From a candidate division FCPU426 bacterium (GTDB lineage Bacteria; Oederibacteriota; Muellerivitia; Muellerivitales; Muellerivitaceae): a stretch of DNA of 54,217 bases. Every line of letters begins with the position of its first letter. The stretch's first letter is position 1. Below the pieces are notes generated by a model, which made no database searches, was not told the DNA's origin, and saw only the letters and a program-made list of their open reading frames with translations. Below are positions 14,653 through 23,095 of this stretch, piece by piece. The position numbers were made by a program, and so were the translations under genes. The stretch covers positions 1 through 54,217 of the forward strand of contig JASHNQ010000004.1 in the NCBI GenBank assembly GCA_030041545.1, given 5' to 3'.

Positions 14653-16893
14653 CTATTTCACTTCGACTGGGCCCAACGGCCCCTCATGTAGCCCCGCGTC
14701 GCCGGGGCCGTCGTAAACGCGGATGGCGATCACATTCTCCTCCCCAAACCGGACCAGTTCGGCCGGGACCTCGTAACGCCGCTCCTGGTTCCAAGCCGTA
14801 TTGTAGTCCGGTGGCAAACTTCCCATGCGTCCGATTTCCTGGCCATTTAAATAGGAAATATCCACGTCGTCGATCTTGCCCAGGGGAATCACAAGGGAAT
14901 GCCCCGCCCATTCCTTGGGAATGATAACGTGCTTGCGGTACCAACCGAAACATTTCTCGTATTTGTGCCCATGCGCCGACCAATAGGCTGGCAAGTTGAC
15001 TTTATCCCAGCCGGCATCCTCCAAATCCAATTTCGACCAGGAGGGATCGTCCCCCGCATGGAAAAGCCATTTCCCCGAAAGGTCCATGAACGGCAAGGCG
15101 GCCTGCCCGGAAAGCTCCGGCTGGCCTAGGGCGGAAAGGGAAACCTTATAAACCCCGGCCCTGGAGATGCGGCAGGGGATTTCAAAGGCCAGGCCGCCTT
15201 GGGATTCCGCCCGGAGGGTCTTGGACGAAGCCTTCTTTCCATCCACCAGAAGAGTTGCCTTGAGGGTGGCTTGACTGCCGTCGTAATTCTGGTAAACCGC
15301 CCTCGCGGTGAAACCCTTGGGTCCCGTGCCTAGGGAAAAATCACCCCAGGCCGACCCGGACAATACGGCCTTGAAAACAACCGGCAAGGGGCCGGAAAAC
15401 CGGTCCGCCGAAATCGTCAGGTTTTGGGGCCCTTGGTCCCATTTCACGGTTCCCCGTCCCGACAGCGCAGTGACAGCCTGGATCGTGATGCCGGGGACCT
15501 GGTCCTTGCCCAACGACTGGAGTACCAGGGGCTTGGTGGGAGGCGCCAGGCAAAGGATATAAAGAATGTCCCTCTTACGGGTAAAACGCACGTCTCCTTC
15601 TTGGTATTTGACGTCCGACTCGCTGAACTTGCCCCCCGCCTCCTGCGTGGGCCCTTCCCCGTAGGTAATCCAAGGCCTCGTACCGTAAATAGCCTCGCCG
15701 TTCACCTTCAGCCAGTCGCCGATTTGAAGGAGAATTTTCTCCTGTTCTCCCGGGATCGTGCCATCGGGCTTGGGGCCGATATCTAAAAGCAGGTTGCCGT
15801 TGCGGCTGACGGTATCAATAAGGGTGCGGATCAGGTAACCCGCGTCCTTAAGTTGGTCATCTTTCAGGTAGGCCCAGGATTTCCAGCTCACGGAGGTATC
15901 CGTCTGCCAGGGCACGGGGTTGATGCCCGGCGGTTTCCCTTTTTCCACGTCCTGCACGGCCGTGCCCGGCACAAAGGCCTTGTCCTTGGTGTTCAAAACC
16001 ACGCCTTCCTTCCATTCCGCGGCCCGGTCGTAATAGTAGGCCGTGAACTTCTCCAAATAAGGCTTGAAGACCGCCTTCTCCCCGATCCACCAGTCGAAAT
16101 AAACGAGTTGGGGATGGTATTTATCCACTAGTTCGGCGGAGCGGGCCAGCCAGTTGCGGGTCCATTCTTCGCTGGGCGCACTGTCATCCTCGGCGGCCGG
16201 CCCATAAAACTCGGCGTAGCGGGGATCTTGGACGTCGGATTTGAATTTCCGGCCGCCGTTCATGAACCACCAATGCTCGGCCCGGTGGGAGGAAAGGCCG
16301 AACACCAGCCCCTCGGCCCTCACCGCATGGGCTAATTCCCCGATCACGTCGCGGTGGGGCCCCATCTTCAAGGAGGTCCAATCGGAAAAATCCGAGTCAT
16401 ACATGGCGAAACCGTCGTGGTGCTCGGCCACCGGCACCACGTACTTGGCCCCGGCTTCCTTAAAAACCTTGGCCCAGTGCGCCGGGTCGAACTTCTCGGC
16501 CTTGAAAAGGGGGATGAAATCCTTGTAACCGAACTTGTCCTGCGGTCCGTAGGTGGCCAGGTGGTGCTTGAAGGCGTCTTCGCCTTGCTGGTACATGTTG
16601 CGGGAATACCATTCGTTGGCGTAGGCGGGCACGGAATAAAGGCCCCAATGGATGAAGATGCCGAACTTGGCGTCCCGGTACCAGTCCGGAACTTGGTGGT
16701 TCCCCAACGACTTCCAATCGGAGTGGAAGGGGCCCTGGGGGACAACCCCATTCACTTGGAGGATTTTCTGGTCGACCTTGGTCCTGGTGACGTCCGATTC
16801 CCAGTTTAAAGGTTCCAATTCATCCGCCAAGCACCCAAATCCAGCACAAAGCCACAAAGCCGCCAAGAATGAAATAAGGATTTTTTCAATCAC
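14653..16893 (-). CDS. Exported GH29 alpha-L-fucosidase with C-terminal GH2-type sugar-binding domain
   Basis: A 746-residue protein with a signal peptide (1-23). The GH29 barrel runs from about 60 to 400: KFGIFIHWGLYSVPAYANEWY, HHDGFAMYDSD, and nucleophile D267 in VYFDWWIG. It is followed by a GH29 C-terminal beta domain (about 405-500), an Ig-like part, and an extra jelly roll (about 620-746) of the type found at the N-terminus of GH2 enzymes (ISYLNGQEIGRMGSL, GEENVIAIRVYDG). GH29 enzymes remove alpha-L-fucose; in xyloglucan this caps galactose. Part of the signal peptide (SFLAALWLCAGFG) is encoded by one arm of a dispersed CACAAAG-type inverted repeat that continues upstream to 16940. It follows the GH43 gene in the same direction. 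Confidence 0.87.
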   Translation of the reverse strand: MIEKILISFLAALWLCAGFGCLADELEPLNWESDVTRTKVDQKILQVNGVVPQGPFHSDWKSLGNHQVPDWYRDAKFGIFIHWGLYSVPAYANEWYSRNMYQQGEDAFKHHLATYGPQDKFGYKDFIPLFKAEKFDPAHWAKVFKEAGAKYVVPVAEHHDGFAMYDSDFSDWTSLKMGPHRDVIGELAHAVRAEGLVFGLSSHRAEHWWFMNGGRKFKSDVQDPRYAEFYGPAAEDDSAPSEEWTRNWLARSAELVDKYHPQLVYFDWWIGEKAVFKPYLEKFTAYYYDRAAEWKEGVVLNTKDKAFVPGTAVQDVEKGKPPGINPVPWQTDTSVSWKSWAYLKDDQLKDAGYLIRTLIDTVSRNGNLLLDIGPKPDGTIPGEQEKILLQIGDWLKVNGEAIYGTRPWITYGEGPTQEAGGKFSESDVKYQEGDVRFTRKRDILYILCLAPPTKPLVLQSLGKDQVPGITIQAVTALSGRGTVKWDQGPQNLTISADRFSGPLPVVFKAVLSGSAWGDFSLGTGPKGFTARAVYQNYDGSQATLKATLLVDGKKASSKTLRAESQGGLAFEIPCRISRAGVYKVSLSALGQPELSGQAALPFMDLSGKWLFHAGDDPSWSKLDLEDAGWDKVNLPAYWSAHGHKYEKCFGWYRKHVIIPKEWAGHSLVIPLGKIDDVDISYLNGQEIGRMGSLPPDYNTAWNQERRYEVPAELVRFGEENVIAIRVYDGPGDAGLHEGPLGPVEVK

Positions 16894-16940
16894 GACGATG
16901 CTTTCTTGCCTTCCTTTGAGTCTTTGTGACTTCGCGCTGG
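16841..16940. repeat. CACAAAG-type inverted repeat overlapping the GH29 signal-peptide codons
   Basis: The arm CCAGCACAAAGCCACAAAG (16841-16859) matches 16 of 19 bases with the reverse complement of 16922-16940; CTTG/CAAG blocks continue inward. The left arm, read on the minus strand as GGCTTTGTGGCTTTGTGCTGG, codes the hydrophobic core of the GH29 signal peptide. Simple CTTTGTG repeats of this kind are known as dispersed intergenic elements in many environmental genomes. Confidence 0.5.
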
Positions 16941-16950
16941 CGGTTGGTTT

Positions 16951-19056
16951 TTATTTTTGCCTTGCGATCTCGATGGCGCAAACCTTGGCGTTCTGGACTT
17001 CGGAAGTGAAGTGAATGTTGATCCATCCTTCCCCGCCGGGCTGGATGTCCTTGAAGGTCTTATCGACTCCGGTGAAATCCGTTTTGGTTTCTTGAAGGAT
17101 GTCGAAATGGTCCAGTACCTTCTTCCCGTTGACGAGCACGTCAAAAACCCGTTCCCCCGGCTTTTTCACGTAGGTCTCGGCGAACTTGAGGGTGACTTGG
17201 TACTTGCCGGGCGGGACCGGGAAGCGGTAGCTGAAATCCTGCCCATAGCGTTCCGTGGAATAAAGCTCCGGATCCTGTGAAGCGGTCACGGGCTTTCCCG
17301 CCGTGGCCGTGTCCCCGCCTTCGTAAGCCTTGTCCGCCGACCAGGCCCGGCCTTGGGAGTCGGTAAAAGTCTCTCCGCCGGACCTCACCCGCCAGGTATC
17401 CGAGGGGACGGGTGGAACCGGCGTGGGCCGGGGCGAAAGGGCGATGGGGGCGGGCGCCTTGCCGTTTTCCATTTCAAACCAGGCGAAATCGGCGGAGGCG
17501 TCCGAATCCCTGCCGTTGGCGCTGGCGTAAAGCCCGATCACGGCCCCGGTGAACCAGAGGGTTTTCTCGCCGTACAGGTCCCCCGTGGAGGAAGCCCCCA
17601 GGGTGTTCCATGTTTTCCCGTCAGGCGACCAGGCGAACTGGTATTGGTTTTCATCGGCCGTGACCCGTAATTGAACCTCCCCGCTTTCCAGGGGCTGGCG
17701 GGCCAGGGTGGAAGTGACGCCTTTCAGGGTGTTCCGGAGGAAGGCCTGGGTCTTCCCCTGGAAAAATTCCATTCCCACCTCGTAGTGGTTGTTGTCGTTG
17801 GCCCTTACGCAAAGGCCCGCTTCTTCCCCTTCCTGGGTGGGGTTGAACTCCATGGCCGTCCGCGCCGTGACGCGGAAATCGGTTTGGCGCTGGCCCACGA
17901 AGGCGGGCGCCTCTTGTTTGTTGCTCAAGGTCTCCTTGGCCGCCTTGATCCGTAAAGAACCATGCTCCAGGGAGAAGTTGGAGGGATCGGCGTTGCGGAC
18001 ATGGATCCACTCGGGGCCCAATTTTGTTTTCGAAAAGTCAGTGCGGGGCGGACGATAAGGCAAAGTCATTGTCCGGAGTTTTGGCGCGGGCATTTCCAGG
18101 GACACGTGGTGGTCGCCGTTGACCACCGGCCAACCGTCCTGGGTCCAGGAAACCGGCGCCAGGAAGGTCTCGCGCCACATGACCGATTTGCCGTTCCGGG
18201 GCCGCACGCCTAAAAATACCGCCCACCAGCTGCCATCCGGGGCTTCCACCAAATCCGCGTGGCCCGTGCATTGGATGGGGCTCTTGGAGTCGTCCCGTTC
18301 GGTCAGGATGGGGTTGTAGGGGCATGGCTCAAAGGGGCCCCAGGGCGAAGAGGACCTCGCGATGAACTCCGCGTGCCGGTTGGCGGTCCCGCCCTCGGCC
18401 AGCATGAGGTAATACTGGCCCTTGGTCTTGTAAAGGTGCGGCCCCTCGTTCCAGGGTTCCTTCGGGTCGTGGTAAATCACCTTCATGGGAGTGAGCAGCT
18501 TGCCCGTGGCGGGGTCGAATTCCGCCTGGGCGATGCCGTCATCGCCCCCCGCGTGGCGGGTGTAATAGGCCTTTCCGTCGTCGTCGAAGAACATGGAACC
18601 GTCGATTTCAAAGTCATTCATCCACATCGGCTCGCTCCAGGGCCCGGCCGGGTCCTTGGCGGTGACGATGAAATTCCCCCCGCCGCTCACGTTGTCGCAG
18701 GTCAGGTAGAAAATCCCCTTCCAATAACGGATCGTGGGCGCGTAAAGGCCGCCGGTGTCCGTGGCGCCCTTCAAGGGCAGCTGGCTGGGCCGGTCCAAAG
18801 CGTTGCCGAGCTGCTGCCAATGCACCAGGTCGCGGCTGTGGTAGATGGGCAACCCCGGGAAATATTCGAAGGTGGAATGGGTGAGGTAAAAATCATCCCC
18901 CACCCGGCAGATGCTGGGGTCGGGATGGAAACCGGGAAGGATGGGGTTCTGGAACGTCTTCGCCGCTTCCTGCGCATGGGCTTGGCCGGACCGCAAAAAA
19001 ACATAAAGCAATAAAAGGATTCCCACCGCCACCAAAAGCACTCCCATCAGGCGCAT
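16951..19056 (-). CDS. Exported GH43 beta-xylosidase/alpha-L-arabinofuranosidase with C-terminal malectin domain
   Basis: A 701-residue protein. An N-terminal hydrophobic segment (1-28) serves as signal peptide or anchor. The five-bladed GH43 propeller (about 34-340) shows all three catalytic acids: D46 in HPDPSI (base), D152 in EIDGSMFF (pKa modulator) and E204 in EGPHLYK (acid). A GH43-C2 beta-sandwich follows (about 345-545, DPSNFSLEHGSLRIKA). The C-terminus is a malectin-type domain (about 565-700, YSTERYGQDFSYRFPV, RVFDVLVNGKKVLDHFDI), known to bind carbohydrate. GH43 enzymes of this layout cut beta-xylosides or alpha-L-arabinofuranosides; arabinosylated xyloglucan or arabinoxylan are possible substrates. 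It is divergent from the GH31 gene and probably heads the leftward run of glycan genes. Confidence 0.88.
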   Translation of the reverse strand: MRLMGVLLVAVGILLLLYVFLRSGQAHAQEAAKTFQNPILPGFHPDPSICRVGDDFYLTHSTFEYFPGLPIYHSRDLVHWQQLGNALDRPSQLPLKGATDTGGLYAPTIRYWKGIFYLTCDNVSGGGNFIVTAKDPAGPWSEPMWMNDFEIDGSMFFDDDGKAYYTRHAGGDDGIAQAEFDPATGKLLTPMKVIYHDPKEPWNEGPHLYKTKGQYYLMLAEGGTANRHAEFIARSSSPWGPFEPCPYNPILTERDDSKSPIQCTGHADLVEAPDGSWWAVFLGVRPRNGKSVMWRETFLAPVSWTQDGWPVVNGDHHVSLEMPAPKLRTMTLPYRPPRTDFSKTKLGPEWIHVRNADPSNFSLEHGSLRIKAAKETLSNKQEAPAFVGQRQTDFRVTARTAMEFNPTQEGEEAGLCVRANDNNHYEVGMEFFQGKTQAFLRNTLKGVTSTLARQPLESGEVQLRVTADENQYQFAWSPDGKTWNTLGASSTGDLYGEKTLWFTGAVIGLYASANGRDSDASADFAWFEMENGKAPAPIALSPRPTPVPPVPSDTWRVRSGGETFTDSQGRAWSADKAYEGGDTATAGKPVTASQDPELYSTERYGQDFSYRFPVPPGKYQVTLKFAETYVKKPGERVFDVLVNGKKVLDHFDILQETKTDFTGVDKTFKDIQPGGEGWINIHFTSEVQNAKVCAIEIARQK

Positions 19057-19166
19057 GAAAACCTCCCAGAAACAAGGTTGCGGCGAAGGAGGTTATTATC
19101 GTCCCGGGGAAGTCAAAGGTCACGGCGGAATTGTCCCCACCGCCTCGGAACAAAACCTTTTGCTTT

Positions 19167-19180
19167 CAGTTTAAAACCTG
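19167..19180. promoter_or_regulatory. Dyad CAGTTTAAAACCTG in the GH43/GH31 divergent region
   Basis: The 250-bp divergent space between GH43 (start 19056, leftward) and GH31 (start 19307, rightward) holds one near-perfect palindrome (12 of 14 positions). The half-site CAGTTTAAA recurs at about 13150, just upstream of the xylF-like gene, and GTTTAAAC variants cluster at 3.26-3.31 kb. It may be a shared operator for the glycan genes; no regulator is encoded in the window. Confidence 0.3.
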
Positions 19181-19306
19181 TTTCATCACATTTCGCTCAA
19201 ACAATGATTCAATGCTCGAACAAGGCCACTACCCAAGCGCTCAAATAGTTCAAAGGCCTTTCGATTTATGGGAGAATAGCCGGCCAAAATCCAATTGAAA
19301 GACATC

Positions 19307-22123
19307 ATGTCAATGCGTTTAAGCGGTTTCCTTCTTTTCGCTTCCCTTTTGATTTTGCCTTCGATGGTTTTTTCAAAATCCCCAACCCTTAAAAAACAGG
19401 CCGGCGGCGTCATCCTCCAATTGCCGGAAGGCCTTCTCAACGTCCGTTTCTTCTCGGATTCCATCGTCCACGTCCAATTCGCCAAGGACCGCCGGTTTTT
19501 CAAGCATAAAACCCTGGATGTGGTGGGCCGTCCCGATCCCAAAATCCATTGGACCCTTGAAACCACAAGCACGGGATGGAACCTTCACGGCGACCGGTTG
19601 ACTGTTTCGATTGACGCGGCCTCGGGAAAAGTTTCCTTTTCCGACCCCGCCGGAATACCCGTCCTCATGGAATCGGACCGGCAAATGGAACCGGCGTCCA
19701 TCCAGGGCATGAGGACATTTCACATACGCCAACAATGGCTGGGACGCTCCGGCGAATCGTTGTATGGGCTGGGCCAGGAGCAAATCGGAACGCTGGATTT
19801 GAAGGGTTATGACCTGGACCTTTGGCAGCACAACACCAACGTGGTCGTTCCCTTCCTGGTTTCCAGCCTGGGCTTCGGCATCCTTTGGGACAACCCCTCC
19901 TATACCCGTTTTGGGGATTTGAGGCCCTTCGTCCCGATTCCAGCGGAGAGTTTGCTGGACCGAAACGGCCATCCGGGTGGTTTGTCCGCGGGGCCCCTGG
20001 ACGGCTCCTCCCCTGTTTCCACTACCGCCGATATCAGCGTGGATTTCCACGGGAAAAATTGGGACGACCATCCCCCTTCCCAGCGATGGGAAGGATTCTT
20101 GAAAGCTCCCGAATCGGGCGATTACCAATTCCGTTGCGCTTCCAACGGTGGCATCAAAGTGTGGTTGGACGGAAAAACCATCACGGACCATTGGCGGCAA
20201 AAATGGCTGGCCGCCGACGACCAGGTCAAGGTTCATTTGGAATCCGGAAAGCAATATCCGTTTAAAATTGAATGGACGACTGAACAAGGCTCCACCCTGC
20301 GTTTCTTTTGGAAAACACCCTCCAATGAAATGAATACTTCCCTGTGGTCCGAAGTCGGAGACGGTATCGACTATTACTTCGTTGATGGGCCCGGGCTGGA
20401 CAAGGTGGTGGCGGGCTATCGCGTCCTGACCGGCCAGGCTCCCCTGATGCCCGCCTGGGCCTTCGGCCTCTGGCAATCCCGTCAGCGCTACGAGACGGCC
20501 CAGCAAAGCCTGGATGTGGTGGACGGTTTCCGCAAGCGCGGGATTCCCTTCGACAACATCGTGCAGGACTGGATGTATTGGCGCAAGGATTCCTGGGGCT
20601 CCCACCAATTCGACCCCGACCGCTTCCCCGACCCCGTGGGCTGGCTGAAAGCTTTACATGAAAAGCACGCCCACGTCATGATCTCGGTCTGGGGCAAATA
20701 TTACCCAGGTACGGACAACTTCAAGGCCATGCTGGGCCACGGCTTCCTCTACAAACCGCTGCTGGACGAGGGTATCAAGGACTGGCTGGGATATCCCTAC
20801 ACCTTTTACGATGCCTTCAACCCCAAGGCCCGCAAGGCCTTCTGGGGCCAGATCAATTCGGCCTTGTTCCAAAAGGGCATCGACGCCTGGTGGATGGACG
20901 CCACTGAACCGGACTTGATGCCTTCCCCGCCCACCCTGGAAGGCCAGGAAGCGCACCTGAACCCCACGGCCCTGGGGCCCGGCCCCAAGGTCTTGAACGC
21001 CTATCCCCTGGAAAACAGCACCGGAGTATATGACGGCCAGCGGGCCGCGGCACCCGACCAGCGGGTCTTCATCCTCACCCGCTCCGGTTTCGCGGGCTCC
21101 CAGCGCACGGCTTCAGCCCTTTGGTCCGGCGACATCACCTCCACCTGGACCGCCCTGGCCAAGCAAATCCCCGCCGGGCTCAATTTCAGCCTCTCCGGCA
21201 TCCCCTATTGGACCACCGACGCCGGAGGCTACACGATGCAATGGAAATATTCCCGGAAGGACCCCAAGCCGGAGGACGAGGAGGAATGGCGGGAACTGAA
21301 CGCGCGGTGGTTCGAGTTCTCCACCTTCTGCCCCCTTTTGCGCGTGCACGGCGAGCTCCGGCCCCGGGAAATGTGGACCTTGGGCGAGGGTTCCCCGGCC
21401 TACAACGCGGAATTGAAGTTCGACCGCTTGCGGTACCGGATGTTCCCCTATCTTTATTCCACGGCCTGGGCCGTAACGAAGAACGGGAAAACCTTCATGC
21501 GGCCCCTGGTGATGGATTTTCCGAATGACGCCCAAGCCATTGAATTAACGGATGAATACATGTTCGGGAAATGCTTCCTGGTAGCTCCCATCACGCGTTA
21601 TAAAGCCCGCAGCCGGAAAGTATATTTACCCGGCCTGTCCCCCGAAGCTTCAGCGAAGGGGGATGGCGCTTCTTGGTACGATTTCTGGACGGGCCGGGAG
21701 GTTCCCGCCGGCGCCCTGGACGCGGCGGCGCCCTATGACGCCATTCCCCTCTTTGTCCGGGCGGGTTCCATCGTTCCCTTGGGCCCCGAAATCCAATACA
21801 TCGGCGAAAAGCCCCAGGACCCCATCACCCTTTACGTTTACGCGGGAGCCGACGACGACTTTACTTTATATGAGGATGACGGGCTGACTTACGGTTACGA
21901 GAAAGGAGCCTATTCGGAGATTCCCATCCACTGGGACGATGCCTCGGCAACACTGACCCTTGGGGACCGGAAAGGCCGGTTCCAGGGGATGCCACTTCAC
22001 AGGGTCTTTAAGGTGGTATTAGTTTCCAAGGACCATCCGGCGGGATTTTCCTTCACGCCTCAAGCCGGCCGAAGGGTGGAGTACGGCGGGGGAAAAACAA
22101 CGGTTTCTTTTGGCCATCTCTAA
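19307..22123 (+). CDS. Exported GH31 alpha-xylosidase with inserted PA14 domain
   Basis: The start is ATG 19307 after GAAAG; an in-frame TTG at 19295 and an ATG at 19313 are alternatives. The 938-residue product has a signal peptide (1-24, ending PSMVFSK). An N-terminal beta-sandwich is interrupted by a PA14 domain (about 230-360, RWEGFLKAPESGDYQFRCAS, GGIKVWLDGK). The GH31 barrel follows, with nucleophile D531 in WWMDATEPD and acid/base D609 in WSGDITSTW, then two C-terminal beta domains. The PA14 insert in this place is known from Cellvibrio japonicus Xyl31A, an alpha-xylosidase that acts on xyloglucan oligosaccharides. It should release xylose from the non-reducing end. It is divergent from GH43 and convergent with the ExeA-like gene. 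Confidence 0.9.
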   Translation: MSMRLSGFLLFASLLILPSMVFSKSPTLKKQAGGVILQLPEGLLNVRFFSDSIVHVQFAKDRRFFKHKTLDVVGRPDPKIHWTLETTSTGWNLHGDRLTVSIDAASGKVSFSDPAGIPVLMESDRQMEPASIQGMRTFHIRQQWLGRSGESLYGLGQEQIGTLDLKGYDLDLWQHNTNVVVPFLVSSLGFGILWDNPSYTRFGDLRPFVPIPAESLLDRNGHPGGLSAGPLDGSSPVSTTADISVDFHGKNWDDHPPSQRWEGFLKAPESGDYQFRCASNGGIKVWLDGKTITDHWRQKWLAADDQVKVHLESGKQYPFKIEWTTEQGSTLRFFWKTPSNEMNTSLWSEVGDGIDYYFVDGPGLDKVVAGYRVLTGQAPLMPAWAFGLWQSRQRYETAQQSLDVVDGFRKRGIPFDNIVQDWMYWRKDSWGSHQFDPDRFPDPVGWLKALHEKHAHVMISVWGKYYPGTDNFKAMLGHGFLYKPLLDEGIKDWLGYPYTFYDAFNPKARKAFWGQINSALFQKGIDAWWMDATEPDLMPSPPTLEGQEAHLNPTALGPGPKVLNAYPLENSTGVYDGQRAAAPDQRVFILTRSGFAGSQRTASALWSGDITSTWTALAKQIPAGLNFSLSGIPYWTTDAGGYTMQWKYSRKDPKPEDEEEWRELNARWFEFSTFCPLLRVHGELRPREMWTLGEGSPAYNAELKFDRLRYRMFPYLYSTAWAVTKNGKTFMRPLVMDFPNDAQAIELTDEYMFGKCFLVAPITRYKARSRKVYLPGLSPEASAKGDGASWYDFWTGREVPAGALDAAAPYDAIPLFVRAGSIVPLGPEIQYIGEKPQDPITLYVYAGADDDFTLYEDDGLTYGYEKGAYSEIPIHWDDASATLTLGDRKGRFQGMPLHRVFKVVLVSKDHPAGFSFTPQAGRRVEYGGGKTTVSFGHL

Positions 22124-22134
22124 CGGCCGGGGTT

Positions 22135-22956
22135 TCAGTCCTTCTTCAACCCCAAATCCTTCACCACCTGCTCGATGATGTCGGCGTCGATCAGTTCCCG
22201 CTTCAAGAGGTAGCCTTCCAGCATGGCGTTGTCGCAGCCGGTGTTGATGAGGCGCGGGATTCCCTTGGTGTACTCGTAGATGCGTTGGTAGGCGTTGGGC
22301 GTGAAAACGTCCCGGTCGCAGCCCGCCACGCTCAGGCGGTGCTTGATGTACTGCTCGGTGGTCTCGCGGGTCAGGGATTTGATGAAGAACTTCATGGCCA
22401 CCCGCTGCAGCAGGGGCGGGTCGAGCCCTAAGTAGGTTTCCAGCTCGGGGAGGCCCAGCAGCACGATGGAAATGAGCTTGCGGCCGGGCACTTCCAGGTT
22501 CAAGAGGCCCCGGAACTCCTCGAAAATTTCCTTCTTTTGCAGCATGTTGGCCTCGTCGATCAGCACCACCGCCTTGCGGCCTTCCTCGTAAATCTTCATG
22601 AGGCGCTCGTAAAGCTGGGAGATGACCTGGGCCTTGCTGTCCGCCGGGGAATCCACGCCCAACTGGTGGGCGATTTTCCGGAGCATCCATTCGGCGGAAA
22701 TTTCGCTGTGGACGATGACCAGCAGGGTGGCTTCGTACTGGGGGTCTTGTTCGAGCTTCTCGAGGGCCTTGCGGGCCAGCAGGGTCTTGCCCGCGCCGAT
22801 GTCGCCCACCACCACGGTCAGGCCCTTCATGGTGTCCACGGAGTGGAGCATGCGCACCATGGCCTCGGCGTGCTGGCTGCTTTCGAAATAAAAGCGGCTG
22901 TCCGGGGCGTTGGAAAAGGCTTGTTCTTTTAATCCGTAGAAGTTTTCGTAGCTCAT
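22135..22956 (-). CDS. ExeA/GspA-type AAA+ ATPase
   Basis: A 273-residue protein from ATG 22956 (MSYENFYGLKEQAFSNAPD), preceded by AAGGA; seven further in-frame codons upstream are possible. The first 20 residues match the ExeA/GspA family start (YxxFYGLxExPFxxxPDPxF). Walker A is GDIGAGKT, Walker B VVLIDEAN, with sensor regions SIVLLGLPELE and RIYEYTKGIPRLIN. ExeA-type ATPases of type II secretion and pilus systems assemble envelope complexes; many stand-alone members also act as transposition-like or regulatory ATPases. No peptidoglycan-binding domain or membrane segment is present, so this is a cytosolic ATPase. The neighbouring TPR gene is upstream in the same direction, but a terminator lies between them. 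Confidence 0.8.
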   Translation of the reverse strand: MSYENFYGLKEQAFSNAPDSRFYFESSQHAEAMVRMLHSVDTMKGLTVVVGDIGAGKTLLARKALEKLEQDPQYEATLLVIVHSEISAEWMLRKIAHQLGVDSPADSKAQVISQLYERLMKIYEEGRKAVVLIDEANMLQKKEIFEEFRGLLNLEVPGRKLISIVLLGLPELETYLGLDPPLLQRVAMKFFIKSLTRETTEQYIKHRLSVAGCDRDVFTPNAYQRIYEYTKGIPRLINTGCDNAMLEGYLLKRELIDADIIEQVVKDLGLKKD

Positions 22957-23052
22957 AGGGTGGTCCTTGACAGGCAAGAGCTACTCGGCAGCCCGCCACT
23001 CCAGGAGGCCCGTTTTCCGGCCGGTGCCGGGGGCCCGGAAATTACCGCGGCC

Positions 23053-23081
23053 ATAAAAAAGGCCCTCCCTTGCGGAGGACC
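23053..23081 (-). terminator. Intrinsic terminator of the TPR gene
   Basis: On the minus strand GGTCCTCC (23074-23081) pairs with GGAGGGCC (23061-23068) over a 5-base loop, followed by a run of six T. It lies about 15 bp after the TPR gene stop and before the ExeA-like gene, so the two are separately transcribed or partly attenuated. Confidence 0.75.
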
Positions 23082-23095
23082 CTGGTCCGCTGAAA

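Noticed and set aside
22135-22956. ExeA-like ATPase as a Tn7/TniB-type transposition protein
   Set aside because: No transposase gene or element ends are close; the N-terminus matches secretion-type ExeA/GspA better.
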